From the NCBI GenBank assembly GCA_024362935.1, contig JANCRA010000012.1:6076001-6140000 (forward strand): a stretch of DNA of 64,000 nucleotides. Reading direction: 5' to 3'. The translations under genes were made by a program, and so were the position numbers. The notes below the pieces were generated by a model, which was not told the origin of the DNA, searched no databases, and worked only from the letters and a program-made list of their open reading frames with translations. Positions 37,901 through 50,920 of this stretch are shown here, one piece after another (the stretch's first letter is position 1; the number at the start of each line of letters is the position of its first letter). The DNA is from Setophaga petechia (lineage: Eukaryota > Chordata > Aves > Passeriformes > Parulidae).

Positions 37901-40900
37901 TCTCAAAGGTCCAATGCAGAAGCCATTTTTTGGGCCCCTTTTCACATCAGCACCCTCCTTAACCATTATAACCAGTTAAATGAACTGAACGTTCAGAAAA
38001 ACATCCCCAAAACGAAAAAAAAGTACCCAAACCCCAACCCGACTTAGTTTTCAAATGTGAACTGATAACTATATAATTTAAATTTTTTTCATCTAAAGTA
38101 CTTTGAAATCAAGCATTCAGAAATTAGTAGTGTGATTTTATATAGATATGTCTGAGTGCTTCTATCTAAAGCTTAATCAGTGGTAGAACTGCCAAGATGA
38201 TTCACCAAATTTTTTGCTACTATAGATTTCCGCTCAATTTGTGTATGTGGTAATGCCTCTTTTGAAGATTTTTGTTATCTGTAAAAACATCACAACACAA
38301 TTAATTTACTAATCAGAACATGTTGACATTCCCAGACACCAGTAAGGTATTTTGTTTCTTCTCTTTTAAACAGATTTGTGTTGAGTAACTGAAGAATGTG
38401 AATTTGCCATCAGTGTAATTGGAATGAAAAGCTTGTAACAGCAGGTGCTTTAATCTTGTTACAGACAAATAACAAATTTTAGAAGAAATTATATAATTAC
38501 ACTGATCAAATATATGAGAGGGATCCAACAGCTTCACAATTTTAATCTATCAAAATTACTGTATTAAAGTGATCAAGAAAAATAGCTTTTCTTGAGCAAA
38601 TGAAGTCAAATGATAAAGAATTGTGTTTTTAATGTGAGGTGTTATTCTTGCACGTTTCTGCATATTTTACGTAAAGTGTGTTTCAGAGTTTTATTAGATT
38701 TGACTTTTAAATTAAATAGATATCTTTCTATCTTTGAAAACTGCAAGTCTGTCACAGAACTCTTTTTCATTTCACTGTGTTTTTTTAGTTCAGAAATATT
38801 CATACATATTTAGTGTTATTAGCAGAATTCTTTCCACCTACACTTAGAATATCTTTGCCTCTTTCAGATAATTGGATAGGCTGGATTTATTCTCCATGCG
38901 AAATTCTGTATCGCAGTCAGCAGTTCTGAACTTTTTTTTTTAGTAATTCATGCCCATGATAAAGACCAAAATGTTTTATCACAAAACCTGAATATCTTCA
39001 ATCTGGTTCCATATTCTAGAAAAAATATGTGTTTTATGAAAGTTCTAGTTCCTCTATCTCATTTTTTATACCCTTTGAGATGTAAGAGAATAATAGTGAC
39101 GATCTTAATTCAATAGAACAGTATGCAAGGTAGAACACATTGCTTTGTTTTCTGGTGGTGGTTCAGGTTCTTGATCTCAAATCCCAAGTTTTCTTTTGTT
39201 TGTTGGTTTTGGGTTGTTTTTCTTTTGTTTTGTTTTTCTTTTCCCTTCCCCATATAACTGAGTGATTATAGTTGATCAGTGTAATTCAGAGCACATACTC
39301 TTGCAACTTTATTCCAACACAGGAAATGCATCTTTATATCATATAAAAATGCACCAATTATATGACAAGGCCAGAGTTCTGGTAGAACTAACCTTCTAAA
39401 CCATCATAGACGTAGAATGCAAATATATTTTCTCAGAAACATCAGTACACCAAATTTGAATAAGTCTTTCCTCTCGCTAGATGGTTGTGAATTAAAATTA
39501 CAAGATTTTCTATCTGGAATATAGTCTAATTAAAATAAACAGTGTACTTAGAAGGGAGTCAAGAAAAACAATTGTCCTGTGCTCTGAAGCAGCTTTATCA
39601 AGATAGTCTATACTATATCACTTTTGGTTCCCAGCAGCTGCTGTCAATAAGAGCACATAAAATGATATTTTCCGATGGAACGGACAAAATTTCAATCAGT
39701 TTTTAAAGAATTCAATAGCTGTTAGGAAATCTATCTTCCATCCAAAGAAGGTAACATCATTGGATATATAACTGTTCTTGGTTCCTTAATTTGTTCAATG
39801 TTAGAAGATTTAAAAAGATATCTCAGCTATAGATTTTTTTATTAGCCTAATTCTAATGAAGCATTCAGCAGTTTCAAATAAATATGTATATTTTTAGACC
39901 TGTGAGAACTTGGAGAGCGGATAAAATGTCCTTACATTCCTTTTAGTATAATTGGTTCAAAAACTTAATTCCCAGCCCACAGGAAATTCTGATATTTTAA
40001 TGTAATTTTTTAAATTGTTATTTGGATTGAAAAATGAAAGTGTAGATATTTCTTAACATGGAGAAATTTGAAAAAAAAATAGGCACTTGCACATTAGTGC
40101 ACTTAATTTTTATGTCTTTGCATTACCATGTGATATAATCCATATAACACTAAGTATCAAGTTCTAATATCTAAACAAAATTAAATATAAAGTTCAAATG
40201 GAATATCTCTTTCTTACTGAAGCACACGTTCATTGAATACCTAAAACAAAGAAGGAAATGCTGGTTTATTTATTTATAAAAACCTTAATACAGTGAATTT
40301 ATCTAGGGGTGATTTAGTTCCTCTCATTTTGGAGTAAAATTTTGTTGAAATAGGCTGAATTCTGATACAGGATATCTTGTTTTCTCAAGATTTTTTTCTT
40401 CAGATTTTTTTCTTTAAATTTTGATACATTTTTAAGTAATTTAATACGATTATAGTGTCACAAAGAGCATTTTTTCTTATGTCATTAATTTTTCCAATCA
40501 ATCAGGGAAACTTGTTTATATCAATTAAAGTTTTGCTGTGTTAATCTAACTCTTCTTCTGCAGACTTAGAAATATTTTTTTTACTTTTTCTACCAGTCCT
40601 AAAAAAAAAAAAAAGCATTCAGTAGATTGAAGAATTTTTACACAGTTTTTAATGGACTAGAATTTCCACAACAATTCATTTTAGGAAAAATAATAATTTT
40701 CTGTATGTAAAGTTTAAGGGAGTTCCATCAAGAAAATTCAATTTTTTTTTTTTATTTTCTAAAGAAAAACTTTACTTTTGACTCATATCAAAAGTGACCT
40801 CAATGAATTTCAGAAAATGCTCCACTTTGCTCAGGTCTCATTTTCAGCCTGGTGTATATTTTAGCTGAAAATATTTGTCCTGTTCTACTTCTCAGTTATC

Positions 40901-40954
40901 CCCAAACAGTCTTAAAATAAAGAAGCTTCGTTTTCCTCCTTCTCATCTCACTTC
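34999..40954. other. Unassigned AT-rich sequence
   Basis: No gene, RNA gene or transposon recognised in about 6 kb. A T-rich, G-interspersed low-complexity stretch lies at about 39185-39243. A - strand frame of 105 codons at 36287-36604 starts with ATG and is Cys-rich, but it starts in an (ATT)n run and has no domain I know. Confidence 0.55.
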
Positions 40955-41160
40955 CCCCCGCACCTTGCTCAAATTGTTGATGGAACCATTTGGCTGAGGC
41001 TGTGCATAGCAACTGCGCCTCGGGTGCCTGCGGGCACAGCCGCCAGCGCGGCGCTGCCGCTCCTCCCGCAGCCGAGGCGCCGATGGTACCCACGGACACG
41101 AACCTGTCGATGAGCACACCGCGTTTGGGCGGGAACTGATGGCAAAGTCCCTCGGGGCTA
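40955..41160. promoter_or_regulatory. Isolated CpG-rich island, candidate promoter
   Basis: I count about 19 CpG dinucleotides in the ~150 bp from 41011 to 41160, against almost none in the surrounding kilobases. Words such as CAGCGCGGCGCTGCCGC are typical of unmethylated promoter islands. An E2F-like site TTTGGGCGGGAA occurs at 41124-41135. Plausible splice donors point away on both sides: GTAAGT on the + strand at 41345-41350, and GTGCGG on the - strand at 40963-40958 after AG-rich sequence. A 73-codon - strand frame crosses the island but begins at GTG, so no protein start is supported. No TATA box is evident. The likeliest reading is the 5' end of an unannotated coding or non-coding transcript, possibly bidirectional. 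A GC-rich retroelement remnant is the alternative. Confidence 0.55.
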
Positions 41161-44100
41161 ATTTTCTCAGTTCTTTACTCTATGAGGCTATCACTCTGAC
41201 AAAGCAATTGCGGGCTGCTGAAGTGTAAAATGAGACTGATTCGTCCCGTGATTCTGTTGCAGACCTTGCTTGTTTTTCCCGCCTGTGGTATTGGATATAG
41301 TAGATATTGGTTCAATTCCTTTTAGGAATAACGGAATCTGGAATGTAAGTATTTGATTTTGAGATGCTTTGACAGGGAATCAGCTCACAGGTAGTGATAT
41401 ATTAATAGAAGACTCCACATGTCTACAGCTTAAAAGTTTAATCTCCTATTTTCCTCACCAGTATTCCTAACAGTCTGTGTAACCCAGAGCTGACCATGGC
41501 TATCCGCTTTCCACAGTATGAGTTGGATTATTCTCCCTGATTCCTTGGAGATTCCTGTTATAACTGCCTTGTCTCTGCCTGTACTGGAGCTTAGACCTCT
41601 GATTCATTTGCAGAAAATTTCCATCGCGACTGCCTAGAAGTAGATGCTTGAATTGGAGTTGAATCCTAACCCATGTTTCTCTTTCTCCTCTTCCACTGCA
41701 CTTTTTAAAGATCCCAGAAACAACCTCATCAGGTCACTGGTCTGTAAGCATACAAAGTAAGCAAACTATTTTAAATTATTCAGATTTTCAGGTGCGACTC
41801 TCCAAGATGAGAGTAATTTCTCTACATTTTGGAATGTGAAGTTAGACATGGATATAGATTGTGCTTTTTCTAGACTAGTTTGTAAGACAATGCATAAATT
41901 GAAGATTGTACTCTAATCTCACTACATTCACATTAGAACTGTCTTTATAATTTTCTGTATCTTTAGCTCTGCCAGAATAGCTCCAAAATTATTCTAGTAG
42001 TTTTAAAGTCAGTTCTGCTGATGCTTTTTTTTCTTCATGCATGTGTGCATGTGCTGATTATTGTTGTTCTTTCTTCCTTAGGAATATATATTTAAATTTC
42101 CCTGCTGCCTCACAGTTCCCACACAATGTTTGCTTGATTGCATATTCTTTGTGGCTTCATTTGGTTTGTCTCTCTAGTGGGAGGTCCTGCAAGCAATGTT
42201 AATAGACCATCCTCCCTAGAGGAATTTATGGGTAATTTTCTTTGTCATCAGAAAGATTTATCATCAAAATAATAAACATGAATAGGAAACTGAATTAAAT
42301 AAATCACAGCTTAATTCTACAGATGTATGCTGATTTATTTATATGTGGATATAGTAATCACAGACCCCAGTTTTACTTCAGACTTCTGCTGACAGATACA
42401 TGAAGGCAGCAATTTCAGCTAGGTGTAAGGGACTCTTTCATTCAGGTTACTATCAATACTACGGTTCTTCCACAGTTTTTGATGAGGCATTTGGGTGCAG
42501 ATCCAGAAAAGTTTGTGAGCTGTGTCTGCCTTCATTATTCAGACTATGTTAGGAACTTCATTTCACCAAAGCAACACTTAAAGTGTTGTTAGTGGGCCTC
42601 AGCAGAATAATCCAAACCACCTAAATCAGCAGTCTAGACTCAGAAAGTAGACAGTGGAGAGAAGTAAAACCCCTCTCAGGGTCTATGAGTACCTATTTTG
42701 GTTAGCAAACTATTTCTGTCCCTTGACTCCTTGGAGCTTACGAACCTACTCCAGTGTTACAATGTCCTGAGCAAGGGGCAACTCAGAGCCAGCAAAAAAA
42801 AGGATCCTAGTCTCAGCTGAATGTTTGGAAAGTAAGCCTTGCTTGGAACAGCTTGTAACCTGAAGGTTTGTGCGTGGCTTTTCTTTTTCCCCAAGAAAAA
42901 TTGCAGTAATTTGTAGTAAACCCGTCTTTGGTTTTCGCTTTTTTTTTTTTAAGTTGTAAAATTTTTCAGTACACTGAACTATGAAAGTAAGTGATGCTTA
43001 TTACTTAGTAAGGCAATGTAAATGTTATTTTTCACTTCAGAAACAACTGCAAATGCTACTGGTTCCTGAAGCTTATTTCCATTCTAATGTATATATCAAA
43101 GATTTTCTTATATCTGCCAGTCCTCTCTGTCACATTTTGGACTCTCTCCTGCTCTGCATAGATGAGACTTTGAAGTCTCATTCAGTATTCAACAGTCTTC
43201 TTATGTTGCTTATTTTTTACTCACACAGGATAATGTACACAATGATTCTGAAAAACTATTAACAGACATTTAAAAGCTGCTAACCTTACTTGCTTCTCCT
43301 ACTTGCACATCTCCTCTGTTTTAGTCGACTCTTTTGCTGATATGTGTAAACTATGCTTCAAACTCTTTCTCACAGCTAGTCATTGTTGGGATCTCAGATG
43401 TCAGACAACTCAGTTTTGTTTAGAAATTTCGAGCCCAGACTCTTCATTTCCAAGCATGTTCCTGTACATGATAACAAACTAGCATGATGCTCCAAAAAGC
43501 TCACAGCTTGCCAATTTGTTTTTTAAAAATATATTCAAAATGTACTCTGAGATTTTTTTAAACTCTGTAAAAATAAATCCAAAAACCATTACTATCATTT
43601 TTAAGAAATAAAGATTTAATGCTGCTATCTTAAGAATTCATTTAAAGAGATATTATTTTGAACTAGGCATTTCTTCTGAAAAGGAAAGCAAACACGATTG
43701 TTCATAGTTCACAGCATGAGTGCTAAAATATTCTGCAAACAATGAATGAAGCTCCCAAATATTTTATGCTGGTATTTTGCTTTTTTAACACCAACATTAT
43801 ATCCAAAATAGAATTTAGGATTCTGCTTTCTCTATTTAGACACTTCCCTGTTATCATGGATTTAGTTCATCTTAAAATGATGATCATGAGTGTCAGTGTT
43901 GTTTGAGAGCTTGCAGTAGTGATTAACAAAAGCTCATTTCTATTCTGAAGTGCACTGAAGTATGTAATTAAACGTTATTCTTTTTCTCCAGATTGGAGCT
44001 GAGTTTTGAAATAAGAATGGTTTGATTGAAAACTCATCTTTGTGAAATGGTTGAGTTCTCCTCCAGTTAAAGCCAAGTTCAAAAAGCTGATCATATAGTT

Positions 44101-44251
44101 AAAAGAGCCTGAGGTTAAACTGTTAATAGGAAGACCTTTGTGCTTACCCTGCCTTTAAACTCCTCTGAAGTCCTACAATTCATGATGGCTGCACATTCAT
44201 TTCAACTTTATAAAAAAATATACAAATACATTTGTTATATTTATTTTCTTG
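41161..44251. other. Unassigned AT-rich sequence downstream of the CpG island
   Basis: No exon with a convincing frame was found on either strand. If a transcript starts in the island and runs + strand, its first exon could end at 41344. The 93-codon frame at 42981-43262 starts at ATG but has no recognisable domain. Confidence 0.5.
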
Positions 44252-44850
44252 AGGGACAGCAAGCTGAACATGAGCCAGGGATGCACCCTTGTAGCAAAGC
44301 AGGCCAGCAGGCTCTGAGGAGCAACAGGCAAAGCACTGCTGGAAGGGTGAAGTGGGCAGTCCTCCTCTACTCAACACTGGTGAGACACATCTGGAGTCCT
44401 GAGCTTACAGCAGAAAAAAGGATGAATTGAATATTGGATTGATTTCAGCCAAGGACCACAAAGATGATTAAAAATCTAAAGCACCTGTCATGAGAGGTTG
44501 GGAGAGCTAGGGCTGTTCAGCCTGGAGAAGAGAAGCCTCATGGAGCTTATATGTTTATAAATATCTTTGAGGACATTAAATAAAGTGGAACCAGTCTCTC
44601 CTTCGTGGTATTCAATGATCCAAGGATAAGAGGCGGTGGGCACAGTTTTAATTCCACCTAAACACGAGACCAAAACTTCAGGGTTTTTTGGTGAATATGG
44701 TCAAAATCTTGTAGAAGTTGCCCAGAGTGTCTCCTTGACTGGACACCATCCGTAGCAACCCACTCTGGTAATCCTTCTCTAAGTAGGGGTGTTGGCCTAG
44801 TCCAGAGGTCACTGCTGACCTCAATTCCTCAGAGGTTCTGGCTGTTTGTG
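44252..44850 (+). mobile_element. CR1 LINE 3' part
   Basis: A diverged CR1 covering the ORF2 C-terminal region and the 3' UTR. ACAGCAAGCTGAACATGAGCC is at 44257-44277, ACTGGTGAGACACATCTGGAGTCC near 44376, and GAGAGGTTGGGAGAGCTAGGGCTGTTCAGCCTGGAGAAGAG-type sequence at about 44492-44532. GTTGCCCAGAGTGTCTCC lies near 44717, then TGTTGGCCTAGTCCAGAGGTCACTGC and a worn tail near 44850. Its UTR block (GACCTC...AGAGGT) suggests a different, older subfamily from the copies at 6.9 and 50.9 kb. Stops and indels make it inactive. Confidence 0.85.
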
Positions 44851-45340
44851 GGTGAATCACAGACTAAAAGGATGAAATTAAGTTCCATTGATTAGAGTAA
44901 TTCTTATTACTGGCATCAGCTGTCCTGCTGTGGCAGATGTGACCCCTTAGATGACATTACAAGTTAAAAATACTTTCAAATCTCCACTTTTTGTCTTTTG
45001 TGTTAGTATCCTTTTAAATTATTTTATTCCGATTTTTTACATCTTTATCATAGAAAGAAAACATCTTTGCAAAGGTCTTTCCTGAGAAACACTATGTTAC
45101 AGCAAGTCATCCATGATGATAAGACAATCTTTTTACCTGCAAGAGAGCAATAGATTGTTTAGTCCATAGTTTCTTTCATGCATGATATGATCATTTTTGT
45201 TAGATTTCATACACTCCTTGGGTCAAGTTACTAACATATGTATGGTTTAAATTATTCATCTCAGAGAACCACATGGGTTTAGCAAGCAGATTTAGAAAAG
45301 TGTTCTTCAAGAAAATATTTTGCAGAGGACATAAATGCTG
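44851..45340. other. Unassigned spacer
   Basis: No gene or recognised repeat between the CR1 fragment and the GGAA array. Confidence 0.6.
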
Positions 45341-45575
45341 AGGAAGGGAGGAAGGGAGGAAGGGAGGGAGGGAGGGAGGGAGGGAGGAAGGGAGGAAGGG
45401 AGGAAGGGAGGAAGGGAGGAAGGGAGGAAGGGAGGAAGGAAGGAAGGAAGGAAGGAAGGAAGGAAGGAAGGAAGGAAGGAAGGAAGGAAGGAAGGAAGGA
45501 AGGAAGGAAGGAAGGAAGGAAGGAAGGAAGGAAGGAAGGAAGGAAGGAAGGAAGGAAGGAAGGAAGGAAGGAAGG
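45341..45575 (+). repeat. (GGGA/GGAA)n purine microsatellite
   Basis: About 235 bp of uninterrupted purine. The left third alternates GGGA and GGAA units and contains five consecutive GGG tracts at about 45362-45380, a G-quadruplex motif. The right two-thirds is pure (GGAA)n. The long Pro-Ser-Phe-Leu and Gly-Arg-Lys-Glu frames across it are artefacts. Such GGAA arrays can bind ETS-family factors and mirror-symmetric purine tracts can form triplex DNA. Confidence 0.97.
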
Positions 45576-48500
45576 TATAGTTGTCCTCATATTTCTAAGG
45601 AGTTACCAATGAACAGGGCATGCACATATTACATGAGCAACAATTTCAATAAGGTGATTTGTGTGATTCTGTACTTGTGGAATTAATTTCAAAACTGATT
45701 CCTTGCCTAAGAATTGGTTTCTAAAAGATCATATTTATTTTTAAATTAGTGATATCTCTGTCTTTTGTTTACACAACAACTCTCAGAAATGTAAATGAAG
45801 TGTGGTCTGAAACAGTTTCATTAAATACCAATAACAGTGTCAAATAGGGAACTAGAAGACATCAAATCTTATTTTATTTGAACATCATATCTGGAAGATT
45901 TCAGCCTTTCCAGTTCAATCACTTTTGGTATTTTGCCTTTATATTATTTTCTTTGATTGCTAATCCTGAAGAATATGAGCTTTGTACAGATGCCTATGGC
46001 ATCGCTTTCTGTCTTTGTTTTTCTTTGTCACTGGCTTATAAAGAGTTATCTTCTGTCCTTCTGAGTCTGTTCCCTTTCTCAGGCTCTCAGAATCTCTTCC
46101 CATATCAAAGTTTTGTGGCTCTGATACTTACACTTAGGAAAATACATGGACTGCAGATATTGAGGAATATAACTTTGTTTTAAAATTAACTTACGTAAAT
46201 TTCAAAGAAAAATAGATTTGAAAATAAATTAATTCTTAATTTAATCTTTTTTATTAATTTAGCTGGCAGAAACTGTTTTTAAAAATGCAGGAAAGTGCTT
46301 TCTTTAGCTTTCTGCCTTAGCAAGAACATACAACACAGTCACCCCATTGCCATACTCTCTGCACTTGTCAGCTGTTCTAACTTGAATCCTGGATTGTCCT
46401 GACCTTCTCGTTACAGACACTTAACAGCTTCCATTCCCATTTCACCAGTACAGTCAGACACCAGGCACAGCATCATCTGATGGGATCTGCTCTGTTTCAT
46501 CAGGGCACACTCTTACCATTTTCAGATTCTTAGAGGCTGCTAAAAATAGTAAGTCTGTTTCTTAAACCCACAGAAGAAGGCTGTAATATTGGATAAATGA
46601 TGAACATGTTGGGTGGAAACTGAGAGGCCAGAAGGCTGTCTTCCCTGTGCCATAAAAGTAATACCTACACAAACAGAGTTCAGTGATGATTTCCCTGGGG
46701 TACCATGGTTCTACACAGATCCTAAGCAAGTCTGTGACAGCTACTTAGCAGTCTAGTCCCACCTCCTCACTTCCCATATGTTGCATCTGTCCTTGAAAAG
46801 GACTTCCTCCAAACAAAGAACAATTTGAACTTCTTTGTGCATGTACAAAACTCTATTTATGTCAGTGTACTTATTACCAGAATATTAGGCCTACATGTTT
46901 AAAAACACATGAAAAAAACAAATATCCCAAATGTTATCTACTACCTGTGGCATGCAGTTATGCACCAGGGGAGAAGAATTAATGAACGATCAGAGAATCC
47001 TCTAAGGCAGAGGAAGTAGGCTGAATGATCTCTCTTCTTAGAAAGACTGCTGTGACAGTGGTCTTTGAAAACCAGAATCAGAGAGTCAGAGGAAAGGCAC
47101 ACTGCCTCAGTCCTTGGAGAAGTTCCAGGATTTCTTCCCTCTCTTATTTTCAGTTGCTTAAACCCACACTTCAAGGAACCTGCTGGACTTTGTTGTGTTC
47201 TTCTTGTCGACAAAGGTTTTTCTAGCTGGATTCTCAGAGCAGTGAAAACAGCTGGGGTTTGCTAGCTCTAAACAAAGATCTTGGTACCTGGTTGAACTAT
47301 AGAAGATCCGGCACCTCTCCTCAAAAAGCCTCCTTCTATCATGCAGTTACTGAATTGCAGAAAGAAATTTCTCACATTAGAGCTGGCAGGTAGCAAGGAC
47401 CATCCCACTCTGAGGCTTGTACTCCTGAGAGCTGGAAGAAGGAAGCAAGTTCACCCAAGGTTTCTCTTCCCTTTTCTCTTCCCTTTCACTTGGAAGAAGC
47501 ACTGCGTTTCTGCAAGGTGTTGTTCTAATAAGAAATATCTAGTGACATTTTAATTGCACCAAAAGATTGTATAATTGTTGTTATTGTCTGTTTTTTTGGC
47601 TGGTTTGTTTTGGTTGGTTGGGTTTTTTTGGTTTGTTTTTTTTTTTTTTTTTTTAATAGTCTCATGTTTATCTGCTGCTGCTAAAATTAGAACATATTAA
47701 GTCTTCCATAAGTGTTCTAATTTAATTTCAATTATCTGCACAGCTCCACCCCTCCTTACATTTCATCATACTGCTAAAATAATTGTACACCCCCTCATGC
47801 TCTTCACTTGCCTTCTTTTCCTTTTCTTTACTGCTCCTAGTGGTTTTCCTCTCTGTTCTTGACTTTACATTTTCTCCTTCCAGTCAACCCCATGTTATTA
47901 GAACTCCTAGCCCATGTGCAAGAATCCATCTTCTCTTTCCTTCTTCAGTCTAACCACCCTGGGCTAAATTTTCAGAAAAGTCAGGATACATTGAAGATAA
48001 TGTACACTGAGAGATAATTTCTATTTCAATTTTTGTGTCTAAATATTTTTGTTTCTTATTTTTATCTATTCCTGCAGCAAAGGGGTAATTCTCTATGCAG
48101 ATTAAAATGATTGGGAAAACATGCCCTCGGACAGAAATATTAATATTTTTCATTCATGCCTTGTTCGTTGCTCCTTATTCTGATTTTGTGCTCTCATTTT
48201 GTGTTCATGATTTTATGAAAAAATATGCACTATTATGAATCCCAAGATGCTAAAAAATGAACAGGTAAGCCTTTAAGAGCAGTAGTGCAGAAATGTTTTG
48301 CCCATGCACATGTCCACTCTGGGTCACAGTTTGCTGTGCATTGATCCAATCCCTCAGTTCCTTCCCCTCCTGAGCTCTCGAGTTAAGAGTAGAGATGGTT
48401 GCTGTTCAAAACACTGCGAATTTCAGGAATATAATTTAAGGACAGCTGTCACAGTTCTTCCAAGGATTTTGTGCTAACATATGCTCTTCATGGAGACCAC

Positions 48501-49555
48501 TGGTCTGTGGGAGCTCTGCTTTCCCAGTTAGAGGTAAATATGGGTACATGGTGAGAGAATGAGAAATACATAAGTTTTTTAAGCTTGTGTAGACTGTGAA
48601 AAAAAAATCCATCTCTGAATAAATTTCTGCCTGTATCCTGCCACTCTTGCATATGATTCTCATTTACAAGTTGTGTAATGTCTCATAGCATCTCTTCTTT
48701 TCTGCCTGATCTGATTATTCATAAATCACTTCTGGCTGGAAAAAGTCTCCTTTTACACCTCTGTGAAATGCTCCTGTGAGCCTTGGTTGAGGTAACTCCC
48801 AACCAGCAGTAACTTCAGGCTAGCCTGTCCTCTTCTGTAAAGATTATAGTACAATTGAAAGGGAGAGAAAGGATAGGAGTGAACAGTGAGAGAGAAGGAG
48901 AAGGTCAGAACTATACGAGCCATTCTATCACTGAGAAAAATTTTTGTGGATTCATGGCCTTAAACGTCTTAATCACGATGGAGCTTAAAATGAAAGTGAA
49001 GGTTGTGATGAAAATGTTTTTTACCAAGTAAATTGGAATTCATAAATTCATATTTAATGTTTCACATCTGCTATTTGTTCTTTAAAATGTAATAGTGCCT
49101 ACAAGGTCACTTGAAAGAACACTCTTCCCTTGCACTATAAAAAGATATATGCTCTCAACACCAAATACTAGTATGTGGTAAAGAAGAGCAGAAATTGGAA
49201 ACAATTATATTATTCAGACAAATGTAATGGGTGGCTGTCAAAAGACAGTGCTTATAAATAATTTTCAATAATTTTATTCCTATCAGGGGAATTTCTTTAT
49301 CCTTTGGTCAGATAATAAACATTATACCCTCATTTTTTATTCATTTATGACCAGTAGTTCTTAGTTCTCAGCTTAAAAAAATTGCTATTCACTACAACAG
49401 AGGGGTTAAAGCTAGTAAGATAAACTGATCACAGTAATTATATATTTCAAAGAATATCTTAATCTTGATAGTGAACCCTGTAAGTAAGATTTCCTGGCCT
49501 TTTTTAGGTACTGTTCAAAAGTTCTGAAATACAGCCTTTGTATACTTGGACTCCA
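45576..49555. other. Unassigned AT-rich sequence with a T/G-rich tract
   Basis: No gene supported. A T-rich stretch with GGTT units ends in a long poly(T) at about 47588-47655. Overlapping short frames at 46.94-47.27 kb on both strands have no recognisable motif. Confidence 0.55.
47588..47655 (+). repeat. T-rich (TTGG/TTTG)n and poly(T) tract
   Basis: Low-complexity T-rich sequence with interspersed GG, ending in about 22 T residues. On the opposite strand it would be a poly(A)-like run. Confidence 0.9.
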
Positions 49556-49645
49556 CAAACAAAAACAAAAACAAAACAAACAAAAACCCCAAAACAAAAA
49601 CAAACAAACAAACAAAAAAAACCCCAAAAACCAAAAAACACTAAA
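49556..49645 (+). repeat. A-rich (CAAA)n/(CAAAA)n tract
   Basis: About 90 bp of A with regularly spaced C, including CAAACAAACAAACAAA near 49602 and two ACCCCAAAA blocks. Low complexity; the Phe-rich - strand frame across it is an artefact. Confidence 0.92.
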
Positions 49646-50654
49646 ATAAGTTAGATAAGTTAGTCCTAGAGATTTGAATTCTTGTCTTTTCTCCCATAGC
49701 TCAAAACCAGGAACTTGCAAACAGACAATGAATATGCTGAAAGTAAAAAAAAAACAAAAAACAACCCTGACATGGAAAAGAAAGATGAAGATATATTAGA
49801 AATCAGTTTCATGAAGGAAAATAGTGAGAGAATATGTCTCCAGTATGAGTATTTATAAATATATAATTAAAAACTTAGGTCCTGCAGGTCATCCAGGACA
49901 AATAAGGACATGGCTGAATGACAAAATCTGCATAGGTGACTATGTTCTAGGAATGTTAATTTATTCATAATAATTTATTTACTCCCAGAGCTATGTTTTT
50001 ATTTGCTTAAACACAAATTTACTTATGGTAACAGGAGTTGCAAACTCTACAGGCCTGCATGTGTGCTATAATGTGGATGTAAAAATCTCATTTGTCGCTT
50101 TCTCAAATATCTATAATTTTGCATCCACCCTTTCTCTCTAAAAGAAAACAATGCCACATATTTGAGACAGAATAAAAAAAATGTGGGATATTTTTGTCTA
50201 AATTCCCACTTGTTCTTATATTTAATTTTCTTTCAATTCCACCAAATGCATGGAGGAATAACTGCCCTAGAAATGATAGAGTGGGTTCATTTTTGGGAAG
50301 TTAGCAGCTTATCAAGGACAATATAAACAAAACTGGCACAAGCTAGTGTTTCATAAAGCCTCTTTGCATGTGTGTATGTCTCAAATCCCAAGAAATTTTT
50401 GAATCCTCACAGAGTATTGTGGTGCACTTGTAGCAGAATAAAACCAATTTACTTAGCATGAGTGTCTGCATTACAGATTCCAGAAATAGCCAAACATACT
50501 TATCTGTTCATTTACTGAGAACTCCTGTTGCATTACTGAAGCTGTTGGCCTCAGATAACAGTGGGAGTCAGGTTGGTGAAATCAGTATGTGATTTCAGTT
50601 ATAACAAAACTTGCAGAAAACTTTCAGATCGGACATTTTGTAATATTTTTGTTA
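49646..50654. other. Unassigned spacer
   Basis: No gene or recognised repeat. Confidence 0.6.
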
Positions 50655-50920
50655 ATTTGACGAGGAGTAATAGCTTTAAATTGAATGAGGGTAGGTTTAG
50701 ATTAGATACCAGGAAGCAATTCTTTAGTGTGAGAGTGTGTGGAAGAACTGGCATAGGTTCTTCAGAAAAGTTGCAGACACCCCATCCATGGGAGTGTCCA
50801 AGGCATAATCGGATGGGGCTTTGAACAACCAGGTCTAGTGGCAGGCGTTCCTGCCCACAGCAGGGGGCTTGGAACCAGCTGATCTTAAACCCAAACCATT
50901 CTATGATTCTGATTCTATGA
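50655..50920 (+). mobile_element. CR1 LINE 3' end with intact tail
   Basis: 5'-truncated CR1 of about 265 bp. GACGAGGAGTAATAGC is at 50659-50674, GGGTAGGTTTAGATTAGATA near 50689, and the ORF2 end near 50817-50838. The 3' UTR carries GGCTTGGAACCAGCTGATC near 50866, CCCAAACCATTCTATGATTC near 50890 and a final GATTCTATGA at 50911-50920. Part of the CCCTTCCAA block has been lost. The preserved terminal octamers suggest one of the younger copies in the window. An 87-codon frame across it is residual ORF2. Confidence 0.92.

Noticed and set aside
40896..41117. 73-codon - strand frame in the CpG island
   Set aside because: It begins at GTG, not ATG, and is open mainly because GC-rich sequence has few stops; no protein family recognised.
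45279..45590. Proline/serine/phenylalanine/leucine and Gly-Arg-Lys-Glu repeat proteins
   Set aside because: Translation artefacts of the GGAA/GGGA array.
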